A DNA stretch of 64,000 nt from the NCBI GenBank assembly GCA_021464415.1, contig CM038471.1:74874851-74938850 (forward strand), written 5' to 3'. The translations under genes were made by a program, and so were the position numbers. This DNA comes from Lonicera japonica (taxonomy: Eukaryota > Streptophyta > Magnoliopsida > Dipsacales > Caprifoliaceae). The notes under the pieces are model-generated. The model did no database searches. It saw nothing but the letters and a program-made list of their open reading frames with translations, and was not told where the DNA came from. Of this stretch, positions 11,377-23,266 are shown piece after piece (position 1 is the first letter of the stretch; each line of letters opens with the position of its first letter).

Positions 11377-12957
11377 AGTGAAAAAGTTAGTGGGCTAGCC
11401 TATGTGGAATCAAATAATAAACCCTAAGTTTGTTATTTGATGGTTAGATTCTCAAAAATCAATTTTAATCGAATCTGGAAGTAAATCCTGAAAGTATATG
11501 GATTTTAATTATAGAAAAAATGTTTAATCTTTTCTAGCATGTAATAATTAATAAATTAATTAAACAAGTAAGCAAACACCAAAATTAAGGACTAATCCTC
11601 AGCAATCTATTATATGCACAAAAGTTTACATACTCGATTAATCTCAAATCGTACGGACATACACAACTTTAATCGCACAACCCACCTGCAAAAGTTGTCA
11701 CCTTCTGCGCATATAGTTCCCCTATCCGAATCGCATGAACAGGTTCACAACGAATCACTTGCCACGGTATCACACCGTTCTTCAACTCATTTTGCAAAAC
11801 ACACGCACGTACTTTGGTATTTTATTTGTTCTTTAAATAAAGAACGCTTGCTTTTGCATGAATTGAAACCTTAAGGTGGTTTTATCTTTTGTGGTTTTAA
11901 TCTCTCTATGGTTTGAAAAACTCTTTCAAAACATGTGTAAAAGTCTGTTACCCTATGGGTCATTTTATATAATAATATAGAGACCAACTCCTTTTAGAAA
12001 AATGTTAAAAATACTTCAAATAAGAATTGTTGCTATAAAAGTACGCTACCCAATAATATAAGCCGAACTGGTCCAAGTACAAAAATCATGTACTAGTCTA
12101 AAATTGAGAAATTCAATTTCGAACCCGAAAACAAGCCGAAGTGGTCTACATTATTAATGTGTGTATTGATCTACCATAAAGTTAAACTTTTTTCCTTTTT
12201 AACTAAACCATAAAAACTTGACATGTAACTTGAATATTAATTTAAATTAAAAAGGAACCATACATTTTAAAGTAACCCCACGTTAGTTTTAATGGGCATT
12301 TTGACTTTTTGACTTTTTTAAAATTATTTTATTTTTTAATTAAATATTTTCTTTTAAATTCATATTTTCTTTTCTTTTTCTTTTTCTTTTTTGTCTTATC
12401 AAATATGTTTGAACTCCAATTCGACCCAATTCGGAACAACTCTAGGAACATGTTTGGAACATAATTCAAAAGTTTTCTCGTTAATTCGGTTCGCCAAAAA
12501 ATTACTGACGCGAATAAAATACTAAAAAGAAAAATAATTCAACTTAAAAAACTTTTATGAAAACACCACTTAAGAAATTAAATTCAAATGATAATGCTCA
12601 CCATATCTATCTCGATATAATCCTTCATTGCACCGCTTCGTTAGCTTGGCTTGCTTATAGTTCTTCAACAGTAATCTTGAACGGCTCAAACAACTTACAA
12701 GCAATTATTTTTGTCAAATGAATAAAGTCACACAATTTTTGACTTTACACAAACCACGTTACTTCTTAGTGCTGTGATTTGTTTTATTTTTTTTTCACTT
12801 TGCGCACACATGCACGATTCTTAGTCGTATCCGAGCATAGGCAAATAATCCACAACACTACTTATTTTCCTTTTTCACTCAATTTAAATATTAGTTAGTG
12901 ATTGATTTTAATATTGATTCAAATCAACTTTTTTATTAATTTCAAATGTTGCTATGC
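11377..12957 (-). repeat. LTR-like repeat copy C
   Basis: From about 11690 to 12957 this matches copies A and B. The 11377-11600 part matches the end of inverted copy D and the 13625-13830 segment. Its position just upstream of primer site and gag on the minus strand is the main evidence that the whole family is a copia LTR. The match to A/B stops abruptly at 12957. Confidence 0.55.
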
Positions 12958-12999
12958 TAATATGTTGGTCCTTACCTTATATGTGTTGTATATACATAT

Positions 13000-13830
13000 A
13001 TATATAAACATTAACACATGGCTTTTTTTAAAAAAAAATATATTAAAACAATTATATCTTCATGAATTATTTCATTCAGATTATAAAGAAAATTAACTAT
13101 ATCTTTAAGCCCCTATTGTGGAACTTAGTGATGATTTCACTGTCTTTCATTCTAATTGTTTCAAATTCTGAAATTAGACGTTGAATTTTATAATTTTTTA
13201 TAGTTTTTGTACCTTCATAAACTACTTCTAAGATTTTTCACGCCTCTTTTGACATTTCACACGTGGTAATCTTTTTAAATTTGTCATCTGCCACATAACT
13301 TTGGATTAGATTTAACCTTTTGGAGTTTCACTTAGCCAATTCTAATTCAGCAGCAATCCATGATTCAGGAGGTTTAATATCAATGTTAGTAACATTCTCA
13401 ATCGTGGTACTTGTGGTGGGTGTTTTCCAACCATTCACTAATGTAAGACATGCGCGTTTATCTTTAGATTTAAATAAATTTGCATTATAGCTTTTCAGTA
13501 TGAATAATTAGAATCATCGAGAATAGAAGTGATATATGTTTGATCTTTACCCATAATAGCCCAACAAACAAAACAAAGGCCAAGATCTAACCCTAACAAA
13601 TCAAGGAAGCCTCTTTTGATACCAAGTGAAAAAGCTAGTGGACTAGCGCGTGCGAAATCAAATAATAAATCCTAGATTTATTATTTAATGATTGGATTCA
13701 CAAAAATCAATTTTAATCGAATCATGAAATAAATCCTAAAAGTCTATGAATTTTAATTATAGAAAAACTGTTTAATCTTTTCTAGTATGCAGCAATTAAC
13801 AAGTATACACTTTTAAAAAGAACTAAAAGT
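13000..13830 (-). repeat. Second copy of the gag-PBS-LTR-end segment
   Basis: This segment repeats 10710-11530 in the same orientation. It contains a gag remnant (13080-13554, same blocks as copy 1, with stops), a primer site (13611-13624) and the inner end of an LTR. Together with copy C it forms a tandem of truncated copia units. This is most simply explained by unequal exchange or by insertion of one unit beside another. Confidence 0.6.
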
Positions 13831-14088
13831 TAGAAACTTTGTATTAAATATTTTAAAAATGTATTTTTAGTGCTGATATTTAACTTTTTTCTACTTAATT
13901 GTGATAAAAAATTTCAAATTTGAGGGACAAAAATGCTAGTAACACTATGTCTAGAACCTGTTAGTTTGTCTGTGTTTAGTCAAATAAAGCAACCACCCCT
14001 TCCGTCAATTACGTTAAATTTCATATAATAAGAGGCTTTTTATCTCATTTTTATTACAATGGAATTTTTTTGTTCCTCGCCCCCCGTG

Positions 14089-14119
<31 letters not shown>

Positions 14120-15020
14120 AAAACAAAGAAAATTTCTAGGAAAAAAATAAAAAAGTAAGAAAACATCTCAACACATCATTCAACTAATTTTTTCCGTTTT
14201 TTCACAAAAATCAATTATTTTTGCTATCATTTTCATCTAGTTATTAAACCAAACTTTAAGATATTGTTCAGATCATCAAGTATGCCACAGTGCCGCTAGT
14301 AAAAATGTATTCATAACACGGTTTTAGATGTCCAAACTCTTGATTTTTTTCAAGTCTTAGCAAACTAGGAATCAACACAACAAAAAAAACAATACTACTT
14401 TGGGTTCGGAACCTTCACCCATTCAGATTTCAGACCCTCAATGGACAGACAAACATTTATTCAATAACCATAGACATACAACACATTAATTATTGAGATA
14501 AAAGGTTTGTTATATAAGGAAACACATATAATCAAGCTGCCATACTTCAACCATGAATGCATGCTTGTAAAAGGAGGCTTGGATTGTAAGGATTTTCTCG
14601 TCTAGGAGGACTACAATTGGCTGACAATGGGGAACAAAAAAATGTTTCTCATCAACAGCATAACCATTAGGCTGGTAATAAATAGTGTCATCTCTATCTG
14701 AATTCTCTTAAAATCGGTTCTAACGTGTGCCTGACTAGTTTATGATAGTTTGTGTATACTGAAGTATGTGACAGTTGGGTCCGAAATTTGTGCCATGTAA
14801 AACATTAACATTCACGCAACCCAAAATTCAAAATCTCGTTTGGTTCAAAATTTCTTTTACCTTTCCAATAATTTTAATTGGGTGAATTTGACATATGAAA
14901 TTCACAAGATTTTGAATCACATTATGTCACACTAGTAGCTAAGCTCAAAACTTAACACGTGAAACTGCAGATTCTTGATTTCAGGAACTTCAGTGCAAAG
15001 GCTCTAAGCAATTAAGGGTA
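13831..15020. other. Intergenic stretch with poly-C/poly-A run and a partial MITE
   Basis: Holds a long C run followed by an A run (about 14087-14123). Around 14020-14270 it has a stretch resembling the right half of the Tourist-like MITE at 60846-61144, sharing ACAAAAATCAATTATTTTTG and TAGTTATTAAACCAAAC-like blocks. Otherwise nothing is recognised. Confidence 0.4.
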
Positions 15021-15097
15021 TGTCTGATAGCAAGCATGGAATTAGGGCATAAAATGTTTAGATTATAGGCAGTTATTTTCCGTGGAAAAGCATTTAA

Positions 15098-15430
15098 AGG
15101 TGTTTGATTCTGTTTATTTTCTCTGTGGAAGATATGTACTTTTTCCATGCATTGATGAGACATTGAAATTGAATTGATGAGATGGTGTTTGATCGCTCCT
15201 TTTTTACTTGAAATTGAATTTTTGAGCTCTTTTCCACCTTACCTAGAATTGCTTTCCCTTGGGGATGGAAAGATTTCAAGTTCCTAGCATTATGCATCAT
15301 TCACTTGTACTACGGATATTTGATGGAATTGGAATTGCCCAGAAAATTCGGCAATCAAACACAACTAAAAAATTGTTAAGTACATTTTGTCCAAGTTTCC
15401 ATAGAAAATTTTGCCAATCAACCAACCTAA
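15098..15430. repeat. Possible MITE in the LNK2 3' flank
   Basis: The ends are loosely inverted: GGTGTTTGATTCTG followed by ATTTTCTCTGTGGAA on the left, GTTGGTTGATTGG followed by ATTTTCTATGGAA read inward from the right. No clear target duplication was found, so this is tentative. Confidence 0.3.
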
Positions 15431-15502
15431 TTCCAAAATAAAATTAATGACACCAAGGAAGAATTAATTATCGTTATATAAGCTTTAGAACGACCTAGTG
15501 AT

Positions 15503-15779
15503 TCATTGAGAAACTTTAACCTCCCTAGCACCACCATCTGCTGCTTCAGTGTTGGATGTATTATTGGAAGCATCTACACAAGGTCTGGTTTTAGATCGAT
15601 CCCCCTCGTCAGCAAATGTGCAAGGAATTTTCAGTCCGTGCTGATGAGATTTATAAGTTTGCTTGCTAGGACAACTCTCAGGCGAAAAAAAGGTTCCCAA
15701 AGGCCTGTGGAAGAGCAAATGAGCCACTGTCCTGTCAATGGGGTTCGTTTCTGTCTCTGCATCAGGCACTCTAGCAAAC
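15503..15779 (-). CDS. LNK2: LNK2 exon 8 (C-terminal, stop)
   Basis: The acceptor TAG lies at 15782-15780. The exon adds one base to the AG left by exon 7 (Arg codon) and ends with TGA at 15505-15503. It carries the second conserved C-terminal block, NPIDRTVAHLLFHRP. The frame gives V, not M, before PDAETE, so an internal start here is not real. Confidence 0.9.
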
Positions 15780-18700
15780 CTACGACATGGTAGTACGAAG
15801 TCAATGTGCTGCTATGATCAAACAAATAACGAGATTTGAGAGAAGGCAACACGAAGAGTGTGCTTGATGAAAGAAGTTGTAAAATTGTTGAATACATTCT
15901 CAATTTTTTAGGAGAAATTGGAAAAGGAGAGGTGTTATTTGTTTTAATATTCTATTGCTTATTGGGTTCGCCATGGAATAAAAAGCTTCTGGCAGCGGGT
16001 AAGAAAATTTTTCCACGGAAAATAAGCAAAAAAAAAAATGGCGTGAACATCTCACCAAATCATTGATTTCTTTTTCCAACTACTCAGAAAAACTAGTAGT
16101 GTTTTCAATAATTTCCAACTTTTAATCAAACAGCCCGAATACATATCCCTAATTTAGCCTTCACTTAGTTCAGTTTGGTCCTTAGATTTCTTAAACTAAC
16201 TCCAACAGTGCATTTGATGCAACTTACAAAGTTGGAAAATGATTGAAAAATCAACTAATTTTCATAAGAAGTTGGAAACTTGGATGAGTGATTTTGCTGA
16301 GATGTTTTATTACTTTTTTGGTTTTCCTGTGAAACCAAATTCTATGGGTGGTGGGTAAGAAATATTTTCCATGATAAATAAGGAAACAATGGAGAACATC
16401 TTACCAAATCACTCATCTCTTTTTCTAAGTTGTCATTAAGATAAGTCGTTTTTCCAATCAGTTTCCAGCTTTGCAATCAAACGGACCCTAACATGCTTTT
16501 ATTCCCTACTATTTGCCAATATGTTTTCTCTTCATCCTAAATGCATTTAAAGGGATTGCAGCACTTGTTAAATGCAAATACATTTGCTAAACATATGCTA
16601 GAAAGATGGAAATTTGAATGTAAACAGTACTTGTTGACTAAAGACCATAACCTGTGCATTGGCTACTGCACAGAAGAGGGTATAGAAACGTACTACAGTA
16701 TATGGACCAAAGAGCACACCAATTACTTTTTTAATTTGTTTCTTGATGCAATCACTGTGACTCTTGTACCTTTACTCAGCCAGTCTCCGTGTTGTTTTTC
16801 CCATAGTGTATCTCCTTGTTATTAGGGGAATTAGTTTAGTGTATTATTCCACAATGTGTTTTTCAGAACCTAACCAGTTCACCCAACTTTTTCTAAACGA
16901 AGTGAACATACAGAGCATTTCCATTTTTTCCAGTTCACCCATCTTTTCGTTTATTATTTTTAAAAAAAAATCTCATCATTTCAACTACAATAACAAAGAC
17001 AACCAACCCCCCCCCCCCCCAAAAAAAAGGGCAACCCACCCAACCCCCTGGCGAGACTTAACCCAGGAAGAGTGAACCTTCCTTGATACCTTTTTGAATT
17101 TGTGCTGTAATCATAATATGGACTCCTAGAAGCATGTTTATTCACGCAGCGCCGGTTATGATGTTACTAAAGACAAAATAGAAACACCAAAAAAAAAAAA
17201 GTTACTTTCGCTGTCCCAAATTATTAGTTCCACTTTCCTGTGCGTATTTACAAAGGGAAGTGGACTTCTTAATCTGGGAAGGAGGAAGTAGTTGCCTTAT
17301 AAAGAATTAAAGATGTTTCAAATGCCCCCAAACAATCTTACTTTACACCAACTTCTAAAAGACCATCAACTCATCCCACACGCATATAGTATTACTGCTG
17401 TCCTAGAACCAAAAACTAATCAAAAACAAAATTACAAGGTCAAATATACGGATCCAAATCTAAGAATATTAGCATTTTTAGATCCAAAATCCAAATCAAA
17501 TGGTAAATCACTAGATTATCAACACCTAAATGTTCAGCTCTAAAAAATTATCATTTTTAAGTCATGACCACATATTTTTATATCTGGTTGATTAGTTATG
17601 ACATTGGAGCTCGAAATATTAATTTTCTCAGCTAAGAACCACTGTACTAAACATAACTAACCTCTGTAATTTTTTGAAAATTTGATTTCTAGTTCAGAGA
17701 GAAAAGGAGCACCCTCAATACATGCTTGAGGGTTGAGTTGAAAGTTTTCAGAAGTGGGGTGAGAAGCAAGATTATGTGTGTGCGTTTAAAAACTCCCTTC
17801 TATGATAAGAAATGTGAATTTCCTATCATTAATGACAATTGCATGTTGGGTTGCAAACCTGTTATGACTATTTATATCTCCTTTTGACAGATCTTCAACA
17901 TCTCTTTTGCTTTTGTTGATACTGCTTGTATCACTAGTGTACTCCCTCTGGATTGCACTCTGAGCCAATCTGAACAAGCTATCTCGGATGCAAAGTCTCG
18001 TTTGAATGTCCAACTGCATGAAAAAACATATACTTCGACAGTGAGTTGTAACAAAGTCAATAAATTCTACCAGGAAGAGGTTCCGGTAATGAATATAGGG
18101 ATGATAATGTGTCAGCTTTGGGGTGGCTTTGGCCCAACCTGAACCTGCCCTGCCTAAAAAAATATATATGAGCTGAACCCAACCCTAATGGATTGGTCTT
18201 TTTTGGACAGCGGCGGGTTCGGGTTTTTCAAACTAAAACCAATCTCAGTTCAGGTTCGATAAGGGTTTGCATAAAATAAATCTTTTTGACCCGACCCAGC
18301 CCAAATATACCATTTTTTCCTTTAAATAGTCCTATAATACCATATAATTTCGACGGGTCAGGACGGATTAGACAGGTTTGGTCCAAGCAAACTAGTATAT
18401 ACAAGGCAAACCTTCGCAATGGTATCTTGAAGCCGACGGAGAATTGTCGCCTCCACTGAGCAATAATCAATTGCCATACAAACCATACTGGAATCATCTT
18501 GTTCTATAGGTGAGGTCGGGTGAAGAGGGTGAAGAGAAGGAATAGTGTTTGGATTTTCGTGAACTTCAATCATTTGAGTACTATCATGCAAACATTTTTT
18601 AGAAATAGAATGTTCAGTACAAGAGTTTTGATGATTAAATTGCTGCTGTTGTTTTTGAATTGCCAGCATCGCTCGCAATTGCTGCCGCCTCCGTAACTTT

Positions 18701-21700
18701 TCGATTTTCTCCTGAGGTGTCATTGTCGGTGGCTTCACAGTGAAGGCCGGTGACTTGTTTAAAGGATTTGAATTACCATGAGGAACTTCATAACCAGAAG
18801 GCACCTTTTGGTGGGTACTTTCACCAGAGAAAAAACGTGGCAGTACAGGCACAGGCATGGCGGAATAATGAGGATTAGAGAAATTCTTGTATTGCAAGGA
18901 CTCGGGTCCTTGAAGCTGCCTTTGCTGACCAGGAACAGGTTGGTCCATAGTTGTTGCACATTGGCTATCAACTTGTTGAAATTGTTGTCTACCTTTACTT
19001 TTTTCTTCTAATTTTTTCCCGCCTTTTGGCAATTTTCTTTGTCTGTTCATCTGTACACATGGAAACAGCTAGAGCAACAGTTTTTTGTTCAAAAACAGAA
19101 TAGAGAGGAAAAGAAAAACGAGGAAGAACGAGCATAGTTAATAATCTCATCAGATTTTTTAGAGCCTTTACAGGAGAGGTTGCGTTAGTTGTTTGCCTGC
19201 AAGTTGATGTCCATGTTCCTGAGGATGGAAAATAACTATTTCATAGGCATTTAAACTAGAATTTACTGGATGGTTGATGATCGCACCCCATTTATTTTGT
19301 TCTCAGGTTCAAAACACCACATGAGGAGTTCCACTGTGTAACTGAGAAAAGGAGTGAGCTTTTCTTACTTTGCCGCTCATTTTTTATGCAAAACTAGACT
19401 AACCACCCGTCTTCATAATCATTAGACTTTGACCCATGCGTATGGGGAGAAGTCAAAGAATTACATAGAAACTGGGAGTAAATTCAAAGGATTGCGCTAA
19501 AAAAAATTAGACATTACCCACCATGTTTATTTAATTCTTTTGAGATTCCACCACATGTAGGGGGCAAAGTACGATGATCATGAAAACAATGGAGCAAGTC
19601 TAATTTCGCATTAAGAACAAGGGGCAAAGTAAAAAAAACTAAAAGGAGCTCACTTTTTTCTTAAAAAATCCTTTGGCCCGAGATCTCTAAAACAGTGTTG
19701 TCTAATGACAAGATATCAGTGCAGCTGCTGGGCAGATCTGAGATAAAGCGAGGTATTTATTAGTTGCTCGTGGAGGTGATTAGGGCTTAGGCACTAGAAT
19801 AGATTTATCTAAAGGAAGAACACGAAGATACATAGACCTTCCCTTTTGTTTAGAAAGGGAGGTATGACAAAGTTTCATTAGTTTATTATTGCATGCATAC
19901 CAGAAATGAAGAGTTGAGTTCCCCCAGGATTCGACAATCCATACAATAAAAGTTCATGAATTTACGCTATGAAAACTCAAATGACAAAACTCAAATGACA
20001 ACTCATGTATGTCAAATCCCATGATTAGGTAGAGTGATACAGATAGAATAACATTACTTTGATGGTTAATTACATACTAGAGTACCACCTTATGTAAAAT
20101 CCAAACAAAAAGGTTTAGATCAAGTTCATGCATAACTAGTAGGACAATATTTGGCTCTGGAATGCAGCACAAAGGATAACGCATTTAGCAAGGACCTGAT
20201 ACAATTTTGACCAGTTTGTTAGGAAGTTTGTAGTCTGTTTCATCTTTAGAGAAATCTGTGAGAATTAATTTACCTTATCCCCAAATTCAGTTGGGGCTCT
20301 GGCAGTTCCTGCAATAAGGTTGGGCTTCAAAGGTGGAGTCATTCCAATCTCCAAAACTGTCTGCTAGAGCCACCAAATAACCGAATGATTTCTTTATGCA
20401 ATTCATTTAAATGAAATTGCTCAGAACTAAAGTTCAGTTTGATAATAAAAGTTGGAAAATGATTGAAAACATTACCTAATTTTTGATAAGTTGGAAAAAG
20501 AGACGAGTGGTTTGGACAGAGGTTCTCTATCTTTTAATCATGGAAATGTTTTCTAACCCATCCCCTAATTTGATTCCATGAAAAAATCAAAAAAGTACTT
20601 ACATATCTCACCAAATCACTAATCCTTTTTTCCAACTACTCATAAATTTAGTAGTGTTCAAAATGGTTTTCCAGGTTTTTTATAAGGCACACCACAAGAA
20701 TTGTTTGGACCACATAAGTCATCTAAAGGAAAAATACACAGACAAATAGCATAACATTGTTACTGTTTATACCTTTTCCATCACTAAGAGATTACTCACA
20801 TTCTCATACCCAGGTTGGTCTTGATCTAGCACGCATTCTGCTTTGGCTTCAAAATGATCAGATGTACCCCTGGATGCTCCCAACCCCAAACTTGGAGAGT
20901 CTATAGATAGATGAAAAGACTTCTCTGGGCTAGTAGGTATATTTTTGGAGGGCAACCATATCTCATCAGCATTACAAAGGCTTACATGTCCAAACATCGG
21001 GTCATCTTTGCTGCAAAATATCACTTATGAGAATATCAGGTCAGATGGATGCTGTCTGACAATGTAAGAGAAAAAAAATTATTGAACTGGAGTGATATAT
21101 TCTAAACTCTTCGAATAGGTTCTAGGTACAGACCTGTCACCCCACCCAATATAAAACCCCCAAGAAAATTGTCTTCAGGGTAGGCAGGATTGAATTTTTG
21201 AAACAGACGTACTGACAGGGGGTTTGATAGAAAAAAGTTTGAAAATTATAGAGAACAATACTAGTTTCTGTGAGAAGTTGGTAAAAGAGATGGAGTTATT
21301 TAGTGAGATGTTCTCCATTTTGTCATGGAAATTTTTTCTTACTCATCCCCCAAAGAATGGATTCCATGGAAGAAACAAAAAAGTAATAGAACATCTCACC
21401 AAATCCGTATCTCTTTTTCCAACATCTCATAAAACTTAGTGGTGCTTCAATCATTTTCCAACTTTTCTTATCAAACACATCCTTATAGTTCATCAAGTTC
21501 AGTGGTCCAAAAGTTCCCGCCTAGGCACCCCTACCTACCGCCTCATGCTTCTTAGAACATTGGGTAAAATTAACCAGAAAGGGACTCTAAAACAGAAATA
21601 GCTCAGAGCATTTTGAATCGGGTTTTGATGTTGCCAAGAATAATATTTATATCAATACTTCAGCAGTTTCCAAGTGTTTATAGTCGAACACTTCAGCTCT

Positions 21701-23230
21701 CAAGCAAATTGTTTTTAATTATTTAAATACGGTGACAAACGTTGTTGTATGAACATATATCTCATTGTTCCGCAAATAGAATGTCAGAAGAACTGATATG
21801 AAGATTTTGCATTACCTAAATATTCTGTCAAGATCGTCGAAGCTTCCAATGTTAGCCCAATCATAGTCAACAAAATCAATTTCCTCCCTATCCTCCCGCT
21901 GTTGCGGGAAAACCACAGAAACTCTATCTAGTTGAGCTACTTCACCTGTTGCAGAGTCGTGCAAAATTAAGAGTCCACTACATTTTTGGCATGTCCAAAT
22001 TAATAATCCACTTTCCTTTTCAGAACATAATCAACACACCAAAACTCACAACAACATGTTTTGTTCTAAGCTATTGATTAGAATGAAATAAGGCCATCAT
22101 TAAAAGAAGCGAAAGTAAAACATGGACTCTTAAGTAGGGATGGAGGGAGTAATATATTACATAAGAATATAAGATGGGTTATTTATGAGTAGATTCACAC
22201 AAAATGAGTTGTCACTTCATGATTAGAGTAAGGCCTCGTTTGGTTCACGGATTTTAGTACTCGGGAAAGGAAAGTTGTTCCTTTCCTTTGTTTGGTAAGC
22301 AGAAATTCCAGAAACACTTTCCCGAGAGAGGGGAAAGTAGGGGGTAAAACCATTCCTCCCAAAACACATGGGATTGATTTTCCCATGTGATTTCCAAGCA
22401 TTTATTACACAAATTTTAGACAATAATACTCTTACCTAAATACTTTCCATGGTTTACCAAACACAAGAAAGGAAATTTGACAGAAAATTTACTTTCCCAC
22501 CTCCATGGGAAAGATAAGGTAATTGATTTCCTTTCCGTGAACCAAACAAGGCCTAAGAGTGTTAATGGACCCCATACATACATGTGGGATTCGCACTTAG
22601 TTCAATCATGAGCTGACACCTCATCTTGTGTACAACCTTTTGTGCACATTTTTAGTGAGTAACATTTTATTTATTTATTTCCATTAACTAAAATGGATGT
22701 GCTCACCGCCTCTCGAGGAATCATATTCAGATAATTCAACCAAATTGTCAGATAATTCAGTGACCACTGAGTCGTGATCAGTTCTTGCAGCATTTGACAA
22801 AGACAAGTCAGGCCATGAGTCCATGCTAAATCCTGGAGCGGGACGTCCTTCATTTGTGTCATATTGAGAATTTCTTTCTTGTTTAGCACCACCATTGAAA
22901 TTACTTCTAGCAACAGGTTTCTTCTGTTCCGAAGGCTTCTCATCAGCAGCTTCGTGATTCCTTCCCTTGTTAATGTGATCTCCAAATAAACATGGAGGTT
23001 TTGCTTCACTTCCATCAGGATATGGCACAATATGGTCATCACCTTCGCTGGTGTCACCCCATATTACATCTTTTAACTGAAAATAAAGAGATTATGAAGC
23101 TTTAGCATGGCATTACAAATGAACAACAAATGGCAAGTAACTTACACATCCTCATTCAATTGCCAAGAGATAAAGAGAAAATACTTGAGTTTAGCTAACA
23201 TCGCATGCAAGTGCTTGCAACAAGTGTTTG

Positions 23231-23266
<36 letters not shown>

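Noticed and set aside
11614..11874. Plus-strand 86-codon open frame
   Set aside because: Lies within LTR-like repeat C, not conserved as a frame in copies A and B.
15506..15793. Plus-strand open frame opposite LNK2 exon 8
   Set aside because: Antisense shadow of a conserved coding exon; no family resemblance of its own.
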